NCBI RefSeq assembly: GCF_003001675.1
Contig: NZ_PVYW01000006.1
Location: 186,001 to 250,000 of the forward strand
Source: Cohnella sp. SGD-V74
Lineage (GTDB): Bacteria; Bacillota; Bacilli; Paenibacillales; Paenibacillaceae
DNA: 64,000 nt
Direction: 5' to 3'
Position numbers and translations under genes: made by a program. The notes beneath the pieces are model-generated. The model was not told where the DNA came from and did not search any database. It saw nothing but the letters and a program-made list of their open reading frames with translations. This document shows positions 10,201-19,188 of this stretch, piece after piece. The number at the start of each line of letters is the position of its first letter. The first letter of the stretch is position 1.

Positions 10201-10383
10201 ATAGCCTTCAAGATCATCCAACCCATATTGGGCCGGAATCGTCCCCAAATACAACTCTTTGCAAATGACCCGGATTTCCCTTCTCTGGAGAACCAGTTTG
10301 GCGATATTTCCTTCTTTTACCTTTTCTTTGAGCAGGCGAAAGCTTTGTTGATCCATGAGCTTGTCGAGACCTTTGATTTCCAT
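7213..10383 (-). CDS. HelD-like UvrD-superfamily ATPase with long charged N-terminus
   Basis: 1056 residues. The C-terminal half is a superfamily 1 helicase core of HelD type: ARIDYE upstream of the ATPase, Walker A QGSAGSGKTTVALHR (about 545-558), FGPNRIFLNYV, Walker B YAVIDEGQDYSP (about 828-838), then GDLGQSIFSFRG and a C-terminal YVACTRALHELHV. HelD frees stalled RNA polymerase from DNA. Bacillus HelD is about 770 residues; here some 300 extra residues precede the core. They include a small N-terminal domain (1-70) and very charged helical stretches, notably about 240-325, made of repeated Glu/Lys/Arg-Ala blocks. The start ATG has GAGAGGG upstream. It stands alone, divergent from the SLH gene. 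An RNA-polymerase role is inferred from the family only. Confidence 0.85.
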   Translation of the reverse strand: MEIKGLDKLMDQQSFRLLKEKVKEGNIAKLVLQRREIRVICKELYLGTIPAQYGLDDLEGYAYARIDQVLPRTVTIDYWITCMTKEEAIAYKKIREEERERRRRARIEEEIGREVQRKIRLDEEERSRMRSVTQTFYFRRLAEDYERKRRSAHTPVVQGNFNFLLGVDGKQQRERQYRQDVQRQLDRDLTRNPNDETLLLLSRLNREGTLLRMLETKHIPERTVVRAEEIEREAREKVERLAQENEERRAKERARQKAEAKRKAREEAKQKVREETERSAREEAEGKAKKEADLKLREEAERRTKEEAERREKREAKTRVGEEIELRGLLNSANAEPVFFKPKSEWTGWGRSYDFELNYLTATRKTIQNQIDLTEHKLSFKSRREWGLGGGDIYADNLIAASIAKQIPKLRSVYDKPYFARIDYELQRGKAVTYYIGQAGVSDQASSEVRVVSWTSPLSSLFYQKKLGPAVSSEGPVTVRLIRQFELDEGLQYLDQEWNETYFEYDDPILSKRLASHSNEKMRDIVETIQAEQDSLIRLPRNKSIIVQGSAGSGKTTVALHRLAYLFYEESKLDPTRFIVFGPNRIFLNYVHKVLPGLGVDGIEQKTFQEWAVELLNIGSFVFTEPFETMQIIEKSEPLVANRYLLKSKIKGSLPFKKALLRYLEDYEQACFPQDEVRIAIDQDEDYIVSVEQMRRWFCVDYKHLPIVKRREFILNVIERYVRNLAERSQTSSKTKIRKQLNGLRSRWKEPEALEIYFDFMSSELNYSYVADLIDLEGYRFLCRHHRFMRENNELEHEDLAPLLYIKQYISGEIGARRIQNKEVKYVSYQYAVIDEGQDYSPFQIELIQSVVSPGSVMILGDLGQSIFSFRGIHRWDEITSALGDCTYLELRTSYRSTVEITSFASRLIESWSEGKFALSQPILRHGREPDVYEEERAAWLSRVRGALQGAIDRNYGNIALIVKTPKEALELKKGLGREDATVLLDSADEYAGGIVILPAYLSKGIEFDAVVVTDASAGIYGDNVSDRKLLYVACTRALHELHVISNGMLSAAFAV

Positions 10384-10625
10384 GTCATAAGCCCTCTCTG
10401 CGCTGACTGATGGTCGATTCGGGATTTCTCCCCGTCTCTCGTCAATTCGACAAAACCCATCTTATTCCTTTTCCCTATTAACTAATCTAAACGAAAATAA
10501 CCCGTCCAAGGGTTAGTGCCACAGACTGGGCCAAACCCAACTTGTTACCTTGAGAAGAAAATTATTCCTATTCTGAGATAAATCTTGTACTATCGAGGTA
10601 ATGACAAAATAGGAGGAATTTCCGC

Positions 10626-13600
10626 ATGAGGTTCAAGCGTTTGACATGCTTTGTGCTTGCTTTGTTGATAGCCTTGCCGCTATCCTTATCCGGCTCTGCG
10701 TTTGCTGCAGCCACAAATGATAGTTCCAACCATTGGGCAATGTCGACCTTGCAGAAGTGGAAAGATCAAGGGCTGCTGCAAGGCTACGGAAACGGGGAAG
10801 TACGGCCGGATGCGCCCGTAACGCGCGCGGAATTCGCGGCCTTCCTCAATCAGGCATTCGGGCTGAAGGAACAGGCCGCATCGCTCAGCTTCGTGGACTT
10901 GGCAAGCAATCACTGGGGGTACAGAGATATCTCCATAGCCTATCAGGCGGGATACATAAAGGGAGATTCGAGCCAAAAGGTCAATCCGAACGGCATGACT
11001 ACGCGCCAGGAAGCGGCGGTTATGCTTGCCGGCGCATTGCAATTAAATGGACCGGCGAATGCCGACCTGTCCGTGTTTAAGGATGCTAACCTGATCGCAG
11101 GTTGGGCGAGCAAGCAAGTCGCCGCTCTCGTCGAACAATCCGTTATGCAGGGCGACAAGGCCGGCAACTTCCGGCCGCTATCGCCGATCACCCGCGCTGA
11201 AGCGATTGTAGCGATCGACAATGCCTTAACGAGGGTCAAGGGAGAAACAACCGTCATATCCAAGCCGGGCGAGTACGGCTCCGCCGCCAAGAAAACGGTC
11301 GTTAACGGCGACGTCACGGTTGCGGCTGCAGGCGTCACTCTGATTAACTATGAGATTAAAGGAAACCTGCTGTTGGGCAAAGAGATTGGCGAAGGGGACG
11401 TTTACCTGAAACAGGTTAAGGTAGACGGGAAGACGACTATCGCCGGCGGTGGTCAAAACTCGATTCATCTGGAAGATTCCGTGCTGGTGCAGGTCGTTGT
11501 CAATAAAGCGACAGGCTCGGTACGAATCGTAGTCTCCGGTTCCACGACGGTTCAGAAGGTAACCGTGCAATCTCCCGTAAAGCTGGAAGAATCGACTGTG
11601 ACAGACAGCGGCGTGAAGGATGTTGAGCTGTCGCCTGCCTTGCCCGAAGGCTCGAAGGTAGAGCTTAGCGGACAATTCGAAAGCGTAAGCGTCTTGGCTT
11701 CCCGCATCGTCGTCAGCATTCCAAGCGGCTCGGTGCAAAATATGGAGGTTGGCTCGGGAGCGACGGGCGCGGAAATCAACCTCAGCAAAGAAGCCCAAAT
11801 CATACAGCTCGTTCTTGAGGCCGTAACGAAAATGATTGGCGAAGGAAAAGTCATCAACGCCACGGTTCAAGAGGGAGCCAAAGGCTCCAGCTTCGAAACG
11901 AAACCGGAAAAGGTTGACGGGGCTGGCAATTCTGGCGCGTCCGGCGGATCGACTGCCGGTGGTGGAGGCGGCGGTGGCGGTGGAGGCACCGGAGGTGGCA
12001 ATGGTGGCGGCACTCCACCTGCGGTCTGTACCGCTCTGTGCAGCAGCGCGTTCTTGTCCAAACTGACGTTCGGAGACTATACACTGACACAGCGCGACGA
12101 AATAGATTCAATTGTCGGCGAAGGCTTCTCCAAATCGGTGTTCTCCTACACGTTGGACGTGCCCCGAGATATTGAGCAACAGGAGGTCCGTTTGTCCGTC
12201 GCTGCAGAGTCGGAATGGGCTCATGTATTTGTGTCTATAGACTATCAGAATGAAGCAAGCGCGATTTATGCTTTCAAAGGGAAGAAAGACATCCAGGTTA
12301 AATTAAAGCCCCTTGAAGACGTTCATATTAGCATATACGTTCAGAGCAGCGACAACATTTACGGGAAAAACTACAACTTTGACATCCGCTATCCAAGAAC
12401 GATCCAGGAAGGATTCAGAGTGGCAGACAACGGTTTTTACGATCCTGCGGGAATCTATAGACCTGTGTATACGTTGACGACGGAAGCGTTTGAGAAAACA
12501 GATAAAGTCGAAGTCTATTTTTTGGGTCAAATAATACCAGAATCAGAATGCCGCGAATCGCCCTTTTCTAACCAAATATCCTGTTACCTAGGAATTTGGT
12601 CGAACATCCCCGAATTTCCAACATCGCTGTACATTAAGGTGTTGCGCGGCGATTCGGTAATAGCCGAGGGCAATTATGTGCCTGATATGACTCCGGTTCC
12701 TGTCACTGAGAATATAACGGGCGTTGATGTTCGACTTTACACGACTGCAGAGCTGGATGAAATGAACAGGCTCTCATTAGGGGATGTCGCCACAGGCGGA
12801 TCTGTTACCATCTCCGAAACGCAGCTTCCGGAATCCTTAAAAGCGGCAGCCCGATACATTGGGATTGTCGGCACCTATTCGGTCTTGGGCTCGGAACCGC
12901 TGCCGAAAGCTTGGCCTGCAGAGCATTTCAAAGCAAGCGCAATTTTGGCTCACTTTCCAGGCTCGTCAGGTTTTAACGGAGAAGTCCCATTTTACTCCAA
13001 CACTTCGGATTTGAACTACGATCAGTACTTGTACATTGTATTCCTGGACCAGCAGCGAAATCCGATCGGAGTCTACAACAAGCTGCTTCAGTTTGACGAG
13101 GCTCATGCCGCAACGGGAGCAAAACTTGCCAAAAACACGACCATCGACCTTAGCGATACGACAAAGCCTGAGTTGACGGTCAGTATACGGGATTTATTTA
13201 ATAACTATCAAGTAAGCAGTACCGAAACCGGTACTGTCTATGTTCTTCCAAGCACGTATGACCTATCGCAGTCCAGCCGCAAAGCCATTCATCAATTCGT
13301 ACAGCAAGGGGGAGGCATGGCCGTTGCGGTAACCGCCAATACGCCTGTATCGCTGCAGACAGTCCTTATTCCTCAGGGAGAATTTCAAGTCGTAGCAGCA
13401 GACGCTGCCGGCAATTTGTCTGACCCGGCCACTCTTGCCATTAATCGGAATTTGACCATTGCACGGGGAATTCGTTATAACAGCGGCGTCTCTCTGCATC
13501 TATCTCAGGGAATTGATTTGAATATGGATCCGTCCAACTTGAAGTCCGTAATCTCCATTTCGACGGATGGCGGCGCCACCTACCAGCCTCTTGACCAGAA

Positions 13601-14039
13601 TGATACCGTCACGGTGCAGCCGGACGACGGCAGCGGTTTGTGGCGCATACTCGTTGATTTCGCGGTGCCTTTCACTGGAGATAATAACGTTTGGAAGATT
13701 GCCTCCGGAACATTTAAGATAGACAACACGCCTATAGAAGCTGAAGTGATTTCTTCCTATAAGGCCGGAGCGCTCCTCAACGTTGAAGGATACGTTCCAG
13801 TGTTACAAGTAGGAGATACGATCACCTTCAAGGCGGATAAGCCAACGACGGTGTACTTTGTGCCCGCCGATACTTTTGGAAGTCAAACGCAATTTGAGGC
13901 GGCCGCACAGGGCAGAGTGTATCGCATTAATGCAGATAATGTTTCCCAAACTTTCGAGATCGACACCAGCGGACTGCAAGCTGGCAATTATCTGATATGG
14001 GCCTGGGAAGGGCAGGTCATGTCGGTGACGATTCAATAA
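10626..14039 (+). CDS. S-layer homology (SLH) domain surface protein
   Basis: 1137 residues; AGGAGG lies 9 nt before the ATG. A signal peptide (1-28, ending SGSAFA) is followed by three SLH domains (about 30-205) that anchor proteins to pyruvylated wall polymer. Next comes a Val/Thr-rich repetitive beta region (about 215-430, e.g. VVNGDVTVAAAGVTLINYEI) that may form a beta-helix. A Gly-rich linker (about 438-465) then leads to a Cys pair in CTALCSS and a cadherin-like beta-sandwich segment (about 475-590). The remaining 550 residues have no motif I can name but look like extracellular beta domains (e.g. ISISTDGGATY). No catalytic signature was found; a surface structural or adhesion role is inferred. 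Confidence 0.87.
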   Translation: MRFKRLTCFVLALLIALPLSLSGSAFAAATNDSSNHWAMSTLQKWKDQGLLQGYGNGEVRPDAPVTRAEFAAFLNQAFGLKEQAASLSFVDLASNHWGYRDISIAYQAGYIKGDSSQKVNPNGMTTRQEAAVMLAGALQLNGPANADLSVFKDANLIAGWASKQVAALVEQSVMQGDKAGNFRPLSPITRAEAIVAIDNALTRVKGETTVISKPGEYGSAAKKTVVNGDVTVAAAGVTLINYEIKGNLLLGKEIGEGDVYLKQVKVDGKTTIAGGGQNSIHLEDSVLVQVVVNKATGSVRIVVSGSTTVQKVTVQSPVKLEESTVTDSGVKDVELSPALPEGSKVELSGQFESVSVLASRIVVSIPSGSVQNMEVGSGATGAEINLSKEAQIIQLVLEAVTKMIGEGKVINATVQEGAKGSSFETKPEKVDGAGNSGASGGSTAGGGGGGGGGGTGGGNGGGTPPAVCTALCSSAFLSKLTFGDYTLTQRDEIDSIVGEGFSKSVFSYTLDVPRDIEQQEVRLSVAAESEWAHVFVSIDYQNEASAIYAFKGKKDIQVKLKPLEDVHISIYVQSSDNIYGKNYNFDIRYPRTIQEGFRVADNGFYDPAGIYRPVYTLTTEAFEKTDKVEVYFLGQIIPESECRESPFSNQISCYLGIWSNIPEFPTSLYIKVLRGDSVIAEGNYVPDMTPVPVTENITGVDVRLYTTAELDEMNRLSLGDVATGGSVTISETQLPESLKAAARYIGIVGTYSVLGSEPLPKAWPAEHFKASAILAHFPGSSGFNGEVPFYSNTSDLNYDQYLYIVFLDQQRNPIGVYNKLLQFDEAHAATGAKLAKNTTIDLSDTTKPELTVSIRDLFNNYQVSSTETGTVYVLPSTYDLSQSSRKAIHQFVQQGGGMAVAVTANTPVSLQTVLIPQGEFQVVAADAAGNLSDPATLAINRNLTIARGIRYNSGVSLHLSQGIDLNMDPSNLKSVISISTDGGATYQPLDQNDTVTVQPDDGSGLWRILVDFAVPFTGDNNVWKIASGTFKIDNTPIEAEVISSYKAGALLNVEGYVPVLQVGDTITFKADKPTTVYFVPADTFGSQTQFEAAAQGRVYRINADNVSQTFEIDTSGLQAGNYLIWAWEGQVMSVTIQ

Positions 14040-14045
14040 TTGAAT

Positions 14046-14202
14046 AACGAGGCTGCCTCATAAGCAGGGTCGTACAAGATGATCGACGAAAAATAAGAGC
14101 ATCTATCTCCTTATAGAGCAAGGGTAGGGAGATAGATGCCTCTTACATTTGTTCACCGATCCTCTTTTTGTACGACTCTTTTTACTTACAGGACAATCCC
14201 AT
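14046..14202. repeat. Palindromic interspersed element, copy A (short form)
   Basis: The whole gap between the SLH gene and the convergent rhamnosidase is one imperfect palindrome. The outer arms are GAGGCTGCCTCATAAG (from 14049) and, reading back from 14199, GGATTGTCCTGTAAG; a second pair is GTCGTACAA (14070-14078) against TTGTACGAC (14168-14176). The inner stem is GCATCTATCTCC (14099-14110) with GGAGATAGATGC (14128-14139), perfectly paired. Related copies lie at 25861-26152 and 39903-40124. Here it could also act as a bidirectional terminator. Confidence 0.8.
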
Positions 14203-16914
14203 TCAATTTGCGCCCGTAGGCGGAAAACGGAAGCGATAAGAGCCGGAGCCGACGGTGAGCCTGACTCCTTCGTCCGTCTGCGAGAGCGAACGGACGCCCT
14301 CGGCGGCTTCCAGAGCCGAGCCGCTCTCCGTTACGCTCGCCAGCCGCGCTCCCGGGAGCAAAATGTCCGCGCAGGCGTTGGCCGGAACGTCGACGTCGAC
14401 GAAGATGTCGCCGCCTTCAGCGCGCCATCCGGACGAGATTCGCCCGTAGGCGGATTCGAAGCTTGCGCGGGCGAACGTCAGCTCACTGTTCGAGCAGCCC
14501 GGACGAATCTTCGCCAGTTTATAGGCGGGGACGCTGTCGTCCAGATCCAGCCCGGCCACGTACCGATACATCCAGTCGCCGATCGCGCCGTACGCGTAGT
14601 GATTGTAGGAGTTCATGTCGTCGCTCCAGAATGAGCCGTCCGGCTTGATGCCGTCCCAGTGCTCCCAGATCGTCGTCGCGCCCTTCGTGATCGAGTACAG
14701 CCACGACGGGTAGGTGTCCTGGAGCAGCAGCTTGACGGCCGTGTCATGGTAACCGTTCTCCGACAGCGCCAGACACAGATACGGAGTGCCGACGAAGCCG
14801 GTATCCAGATGATAGCCGTTGTTCCGCACGAGCTCGTTCAGATCGGCGGCGATTCGCTTGCGGTCTTCTCCGTCGACCAGTCCGAACACGAGCGGCAAAA
14901 TGTTGGCCGTCTGCGTCGATGCGGCCATCCGACCTTCGGAAGTCAGGAACGTCTCGCGGAACTTGCCGACGATACCCTCCAGCAACCTGCCGTACTCCGC
15001 CGCGTCTTCGTCCTTGCCGAGCACGGCCGCCGCATCGCGCAAAATCCGCGTCGACAGCGCGTAGTACGCCGTAGCGACCAGTTCCACCGGCGTCGCGCCG
15101 AAATAGCTGCCCTCGTGGGCGTCGAGCGCCAACCAGTCGCCGAAATGAAAGCCCGTGTTCCACAGACTCTCTTCGTCCCCCTGCGCGCGAATGAATTCCA
15201 CCCACGCCTTCATGCTGCCGTATTGTTCCTCCAGCAGGCGGCGATCTCCGTAAACTTGATACACCGTCCACGGACAGACGGTGGCGGCGTCGCCCCAAGC
15301 CGATGAAGTGTACGTCTCGTCTCCCCACATCGTGGAGGTGTAGTCCTCCAAGGCGTTCGGCACGACGTAAGGCACGCTGCCAGTGTCGCGCTGATCCGCC
15401 TTCAGATCGCGCAGCCATTTCGTGAAGAACGGGCCGACATGGTAATTAAACGCCGCTGTCCGAATGAACACCTGTGCGTCCCCGGTCCAGCCAAGCCGCT
15501 CGTCGCGCTGCGGGCAGTCCGTCGGCACGTCGAGGAAGTTGCCCCGCTGCCCCCAGACGATGTTTTGCTGCAGCCGGTTGACTCTCGCATTGGAGCTTTC
15601 GAAGCTGCCTGTCGGCTCCATATCGGTATGAATGACCTCCGCGACGAAGCCGTTTGCCAGGCTTTCGTCCGACAAATGCTCCAGCCCTTCCACAAGCACG
15701 TAACGGAAGCCCTGGAACGTAAAGTGCGGCGCATAAGCGACGCGACCGGCTTCCCCGGCGATATATTCGACGGTCTGCTTCGCCTTGCGCAGATTGCCGG
15801 TGTAGAAGTTCCCATCCCTATCGAGCACTTCCGCGTGACGCAGAAGGACGCGAGCGCCTGCCGGCAAGTCAAGCGAGAAGCGCATCCGGCCGACCAGGTT
15901 CTGCCCCATATCCAGCACTCTGTCCCCTTGGGGCGTACGAAGAACGGCCTGCGGTGCCAGCGTCTCGGTGACGCGGGTCGGATCATTCTCCTGCGCCACG
16001 AGCTGTCCATACCCGAGCGGAACCTCTACCGTCCCGTGCCAGCCTCCATCCGTCCCTCCCGCCTCGCTCCAGCCTTCGCGGGCCAATCGGGCGTCGTACA
16101 GCTCTCCGGCGTACAGCTCGGACATCCGGATCGCTCCGGTTGCCGCTTCCCAGGCGCGGTCGGTGACGACCCACTCTTCGCTTCCGTCCTCATAGCCGAT
16201 GCAGAGCTGAAGCAGAGCCGCCCTTCTGTCTCCATAGATGTTCCGCTTGCTCAGCCACGTCAACTCGCCCTTGTACCAGCCGTCGCCAAGCGCGATTCCA
16301 ATGACGTTGTCGCCTTCGCGCAGCAGGCCGGTGACGTCGTACGTCTGATATTGATGGCGCTCGCGATAGCTCGTCCAGCCCGGCGCCAGCACGTCCTCGC
16401 CTACGCGCGAGCCGTTCGCGTACAGCTCGTACACGCCGGCCGCCGTCGCGTAAATTCTTGCGCTGCGGATACCCTTTGTCACAGAGAAGCCCTTCCTCAG
16501 CAGATAAGCTTCCTTGGCGTGCGGATCGATCGCTTCCGAATCAGGGGTAATCCACTCCGCCTTCCACTCTTCGGGCGACAGCAGTCCGGTCTCCCACCAG
16601 CCGGGACGGCTCCATTCCGTCTCGCGGCCGTAATTGTCCCACGCCTTCACCCGATAGTAGTAACGGGTTCGCGAACGAATGGCCGGTCCGCCGTATTCCA
16701 CCAACACGGACCGATCTCCTTGGACCCGTCCGGAATCCCAGAGCGGCGCGTCGAAGCCGTCCTCCGACTCCGCGGTCTGAATCCGGTATGCGGTCTGGAC
16801 CGTGCCCCTTCTGTCCGATTCGAGCTTCCAGCCGAAGCGCGGCACCCGTACATCGGTTCCGAGCAAAGCTTCCCGATATTCGCAAGTCAACGAGCGAACG
16901 ATGAATTCCGTCAT
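14203..16914 (-). CDS. Alpha-L-rhamnosidase, GH78
   Basis: 903 residues, cytosolic (no signal peptide), start after GGAGGGAG. The N-terminal beta domains include the Ig-like segment beginning VPRFGWKLESDRRGT and the rhamnosidase N domain (ELYANGSRVGEDVLAPGWTS). The (alpha/alpha)6 catalytic domain carries the GH78 acid signature DCPQRDERLGWTGDAQVF (about 466-483) and a later TTIWEHWDG with the second catalytic Glu. It releases terminal L-rhamnose from oligosaccharides or glycosides, such as rhamnogalacturonan fragments. It lies 21 bp behind the zinc dehydrogenase and is the last gene of a three-gene operon with a predicted YesN-controlled promoter at about 19050. Confidence 0.93.
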   Translation of the reverse strand: MTEFIVRSLTCEYREALLGTDVRVPRFGWKLESDRRGTVQTAYRIQTAESEDGFDAPLWDSGRVQGDRSVLVEYGGPAIRSRTRYYYRVKAWDNYGRETEWSRPGWWETGLLSPEEWKAEWITPDSEAIDPHAKEAYLLRKGFSVTKGIRSARIYATAAGVYELYANGSRVGEDVLAPGWTSYRERHQYQTYDVTGLLREGDNVIGIALGDGWYKGELTWLSKRNIYGDRRAALLQLCIGYEDGSEEWVVTDRAWEAATGAIRMSELYAGELYDARLAREGWSEAGGTDGGWHGTVEVPLGYGQLVAQENDPTRVTETLAPQAVLRTPQGDRVLDMGQNLVGRMRFSLDLPAGARVLLRHAEVLDRDGNFYTGNLRKAKQTVEYIAGEAGRVAYAPHFTFQGFRYVLVEGLEHLSDESLANGFVAEVIHTDMEPTGSFESSNARVNRLQQNIVWGQRGNFLDVPTDCPQRDERLGWTGDAQVFIRTAAFNYHVGPFFTKWLRDLKADQRDTGSVPYVVPNALEDYTSTMWGDETYTSSAWGDAATVCPWTVYQVYGDRRLLEEQYGSMKAWVEFIRAQGDEESLWNTGFHFGDWLALDAHEGSYFGATPVELVATAYYALSTRILRDAAAVLGKDEDAAEYGRLLEGIVGKFRETFLTSEGRMAASTQTANILPLVFGLVDGEDRKRIAADLNELVRNNGYHLDTGFVGTPYLCLALSENGYHDTAVKLLLQDTYPSWLYSITKGATTIWEHWDGIKPDGSFWSDDMNSYNHYAYGAIGDWMYRYVAGLDLDDSVPAYKLAKIRPGCSNSELTFARASFESAYGRISSGWRAEGGDIFVDVDVPANACADILLPGARLASVTESGSALEAAEGVRSLSQTDEGVRLTVGSGSYRFRFPPTGAN

Positions 16915-16935
16915 GCTTTCTTCTCTCCCTCCGCC

Positions 16936-17991
16936 TTATTCGTTCGGATAGACGATCACCTTCAGGCTCTCGCTCTTGTTGTTCATGGCTCGCTCCATCG
17001 CTTCCTGCGTCCGGCCGAGCGGATAGCGGTCGGTAATGAGCGAGGAAACGTCGGCGATGCCGGAGGCCAGAATCTCGATTCCCGCCTTATACGTGCCGGC
17101 GTAGCGGAACACGCCGTAAATATCGACCTCGTGGTCGCTGATGAAATGAATGTCCAACGGAATCTCCGCCTGTACAGGCAGACCGACGATCGCCAGCTTG
17201 CCGCCGCGCTTCAGCGACAGCAGCGCCGATTGCAGCGCCTTCGAATTGCCGGCCGTCTCCCAGGCGACGTCGACGCCCGAGCCGCCGCTGAGCGCTTTGA
17301 TCGTCTCGACGGCATCCTGCTCGCGAACGTTAATCGCGTGCGTGGCGCCCAGCTTCTTGGCCGCCTCCAGACGGACGGGCTCCAGATCGGTGACGTAAAT
17401 CCGGCTCGCGCCGTAAGCTCTGGCCGCCACGACGGCTAGCAGGCCAACCGGTCCCATGCCCATAATCGCCACGGAGTCCCCCGGCTTAAGGCCGGTCCGG
17501 TTCGCCGCGTGGATGCCGACCGAGAACGGCTCGATCAGCGCCGCTTCTTCGTAGCTCAAGCTGTCGGGAATCGGAAACAGGAAGTCCTCGCGCATCTTCA
17601 CATATTGAGCGAACGAGCCGTCGATCGGCGGCGTCGCGAAAAACGCAACCTCCGGGCACAGGTTGTACTTGCCCGATTTGCAGGCGGGACAGCGTCCGCA
17701 GGTCGTCTGCGGTTCAATTGCGACCCGGTCGCCCGGCTTAAGCCGAGTAACCCCTTTGCCTGCGGCTATAACCTCGCCGGCGCATTCATGGCCGAGAATC
17801 ATCGGATAGCGGACGATCGCGCCGCCAATGCGGCCATGCTCGAAATAGTGGACGTCGGAGCCGCACACGCCGACCGCCATCACCTTGACGAGCGCTTCGT
17901 GCTCGCCGAGCTCGGGAATCGGCCGGTCTTCTGTCGCGATCCGGCGCGGCTCGGTCATGACGGCCGCCTTCATCGTTGCGGGAATAGTCAT
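16936..17991 (-). CDS. Zinc-dependent medium-chain alcohol/polyol dehydrogenase
   Basis: 351 residues from the ATG at 17991, which has AAAAGGG 8-9 nt upstream; a GTG at 18000 would give three more residues but no properly spaced SD. Catalytic zinc ligands are in CGSDVHYFEHG and GHECAGEV; the structural zinc loop is CGRCPACKSGKYNLC. The NAD-binding motif is GMGPVGLLAV. It resembles sorbitol/L-iditol and threonine dehydrogenases and should oxidise a polyol or sugar alcohol with NAD(P). It is adjacent to the preceding 2-hydroxyacid dehydrogenase and 21 bp ahead of the GH78 gene, so it belongs to the same sugar operon. The substrate is unknown. Confidence 0.92.
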   Translation of the reverse strand: MTIPATMKAAVMTEPRRIATEDRPIPELGEHEALVKVMAVGVCGSDVHYFEHGRIGGAIVRYPMILGHECAGEVIAAGKGVTRLKPGDRVAIEPQTTCGRCPACKSGKYNLCPEVAFFATPPIDGSFAQYVKMREDFLFPIPDSLSYEEAALIEPFSVGIHAANRTGLKPGDSVAIMGMGPVGLLAVVAARAYGASRIYVTDLEPVRLEAAKKLGATHAINVREQDAVETIKALSGGSGVDVAWETAGNSKALQSALLSLKRGGKLAIVGLPVQAEIPLDIHFISDHEVDIYGVFRYAGTYKAGIEILASGIADVSSLITDRYPLGRTQEAMERAMNNKSESLKVIVYPNE

Positions 17992-17996
17992 CTCAA

Positions 17997-18986
17997 TCAC
18001 CCTTTTCTCAGATGTTGCAATTCGGACACGATATGGATCGGGCGGTCGTTCAGAAGGCCCCCGACCAGATTGTTCGCGGCCGTCATCGCCATGTCGTGGC
18101 GGGTTTTCGCCGTCGCCGAGCCGATGTGCGGCAGCGTGACGACGTTCGGCAGCGCCAGCAGCGGATGGCCCGCCTTCACCGGCTCCGTCTCGTAGACGTC
18201 CAGCCCCGCCGCGAAGATGCGCCCGCTCCGCAGCGCCTCGACCAACGCCCCCTCCTCCACCAGCTGTCCTCTGGATGCGTTGACGAACACCGCCGTCGGC
18301 TTCATCCGCGCGAAATGCTCGGCGCGAATCATCCGGGCGGTCTCCGGCGTGTACGGCGCGATCACGACGACGAAGTCGGCCTGCTCCAGCAGTTCGTCGA
18401 GCGTCCGATATTGTGCGCCGTACACATGCTCGGCAGCCGGCTTGCGCGAACGGCCGCTGTACAGCACGTTCATGCCGAAGCCGAGCGACGCCCTGCGCGC
18501 CACCGCTTCACCGATTCTGCCCATGCCGACGATTCCGAGCGTCGCATGGTGCACGTCGATCCCATAATGGGCTTCTCCTCCGCAGCCGGGCTCTCCCCAT
18601 CTTCCTTGCTTGACCTGGGCGTCCAGCTCGGGAACGCGCCTCGCCGCGGCCAGCATCAAGGCGAATACGAGATCGGCGACCGTATCGTCAAGAACGTAAG
18701 GCGTATGCGTTCCGATCACTCCGCATTCCTTCATGGCGGCAACGTCGAAGTTGTCGTAGCCGACCGACTGGTTGCTCACGACTCTCAGCTTCTTCGCCGC
18801 GTTCAGCAGCTCGGAGTCGATTCGCACGTCGTTCGTCAGCAGCCCTTCGACGTCCGCAATTTCTATCAGAAGCTGCTCTCGACTGAGCGGCATCTCCTTC
18901 GGCTCGATCAGCTCGCAGCGCTCCCGTATCGTTCGCTTCGCTTCTTCCGGCAGCGGCTTCAGGACGAGCGCCTTCGGCATGGCCAT
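17997..18986 (-). CDS. D-isomer-specific 2-hydroxyacid dehydrogenase
   Basis: 329 residues; SD AGGAGGGG just before the ATG. The NAD fold carries GIVGMGRIGEAVARRA (glycine motif), and the catalytic Arg/Glu/His triad appears in NASRGQLVEEGALVEAL, ETEP and LPHIGSATAKTR. The family reduces 2-keto acids such as glyoxylate, hydroxypyruvate or 2-ketogluconate. It is the first gene of the operon that continues with the zinc dehydrogenase and rhamnosidase. Its promoter region (19049-19104) carries an element also found upstream of the ABC importer at 25735. Role in handling a keto-acid from sugar breakdown is inferred. Confidence 0.92.
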   Translation of the reverse strand: MAMPKALVLKPLPEEAKRTIRERCELIEPKEMPLSREQLLIEIADVEGLLTNDVRIDSELLNAAKKLRVVSNQSVGYDNFDVAAMKECGVIGTHTPYVLDDTVADLVFALMLAAARRVPELDAQVKQGRWGEPGCGGEAHYGIDVHHATLGIVGMGRIGEAVARRASLGFGMNVLYSGRSRKPAAEHVYGAQYRTLDELLEQADFVVVIAPYTPETARMIRAEHFARMKPTAVFVNASRGQLVEEGALVEALRSGRIFAAGLDVYETEPVKAGHPLLALPNVVTLPHIGSATAKTRHDMAMTAANNLVGGLLNDRPIHIVSELQHLRKG

Positions 18987-19048
18987 AACGTCCCCTCCTC
19001 TATCGCATAAGACATCGATCGCCCTGTCGCGGACGATTGTTCGATGCT

Positions 19049-19104
19049 ATCATACCTCTCCGGACGGTACATTAACTTTAGCGAATCGGGTGCACTATTT
19101 TTAG
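19049..19104 (-). promoter_or_regulatory. Predicted YesN-type activator element and promoter
   Basis: On the minus strand CTAAAAATAGTGCAC (19104-19090) is followed by CTAAAGT (19081-19075) and a -10-like TATGAT (19054-19049). The CTAAA units start 23 nt apart, as expected for a two-HTH AraC-type protein. The same motifs with exactly the same spacing stand upstream of the ABC importer (25802-25857). The regulator encoded between the two operons (20998-22578) is the likely binder. Confidence 0.6.
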
Positions 19105-19188
19105 GCGAACGCGCTCTGCCCCCTTTGTATGGCTTCCGGCAATCATGGTATGCTATTTTTAGATATGCCGCCCTTCGGAGGACTCGAG

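Noticed and set aside
11950..12010. Poly-Gly coding run as a possible frameshift or assembly error in the SLH gene
   Set aside because: The frame continues cleanly for 670 codons on the far side with normal composition, so it is read as a genuine linker.
15439..17439. Long plus-strand open frame (666 codons) opposite the GH78 and dehydrogenase genes
   Set aside because: Arg/His/Pro-rich product with no motif, antisense to two clearly recognisable enzymes; an artefact of high-G+C codon bias.
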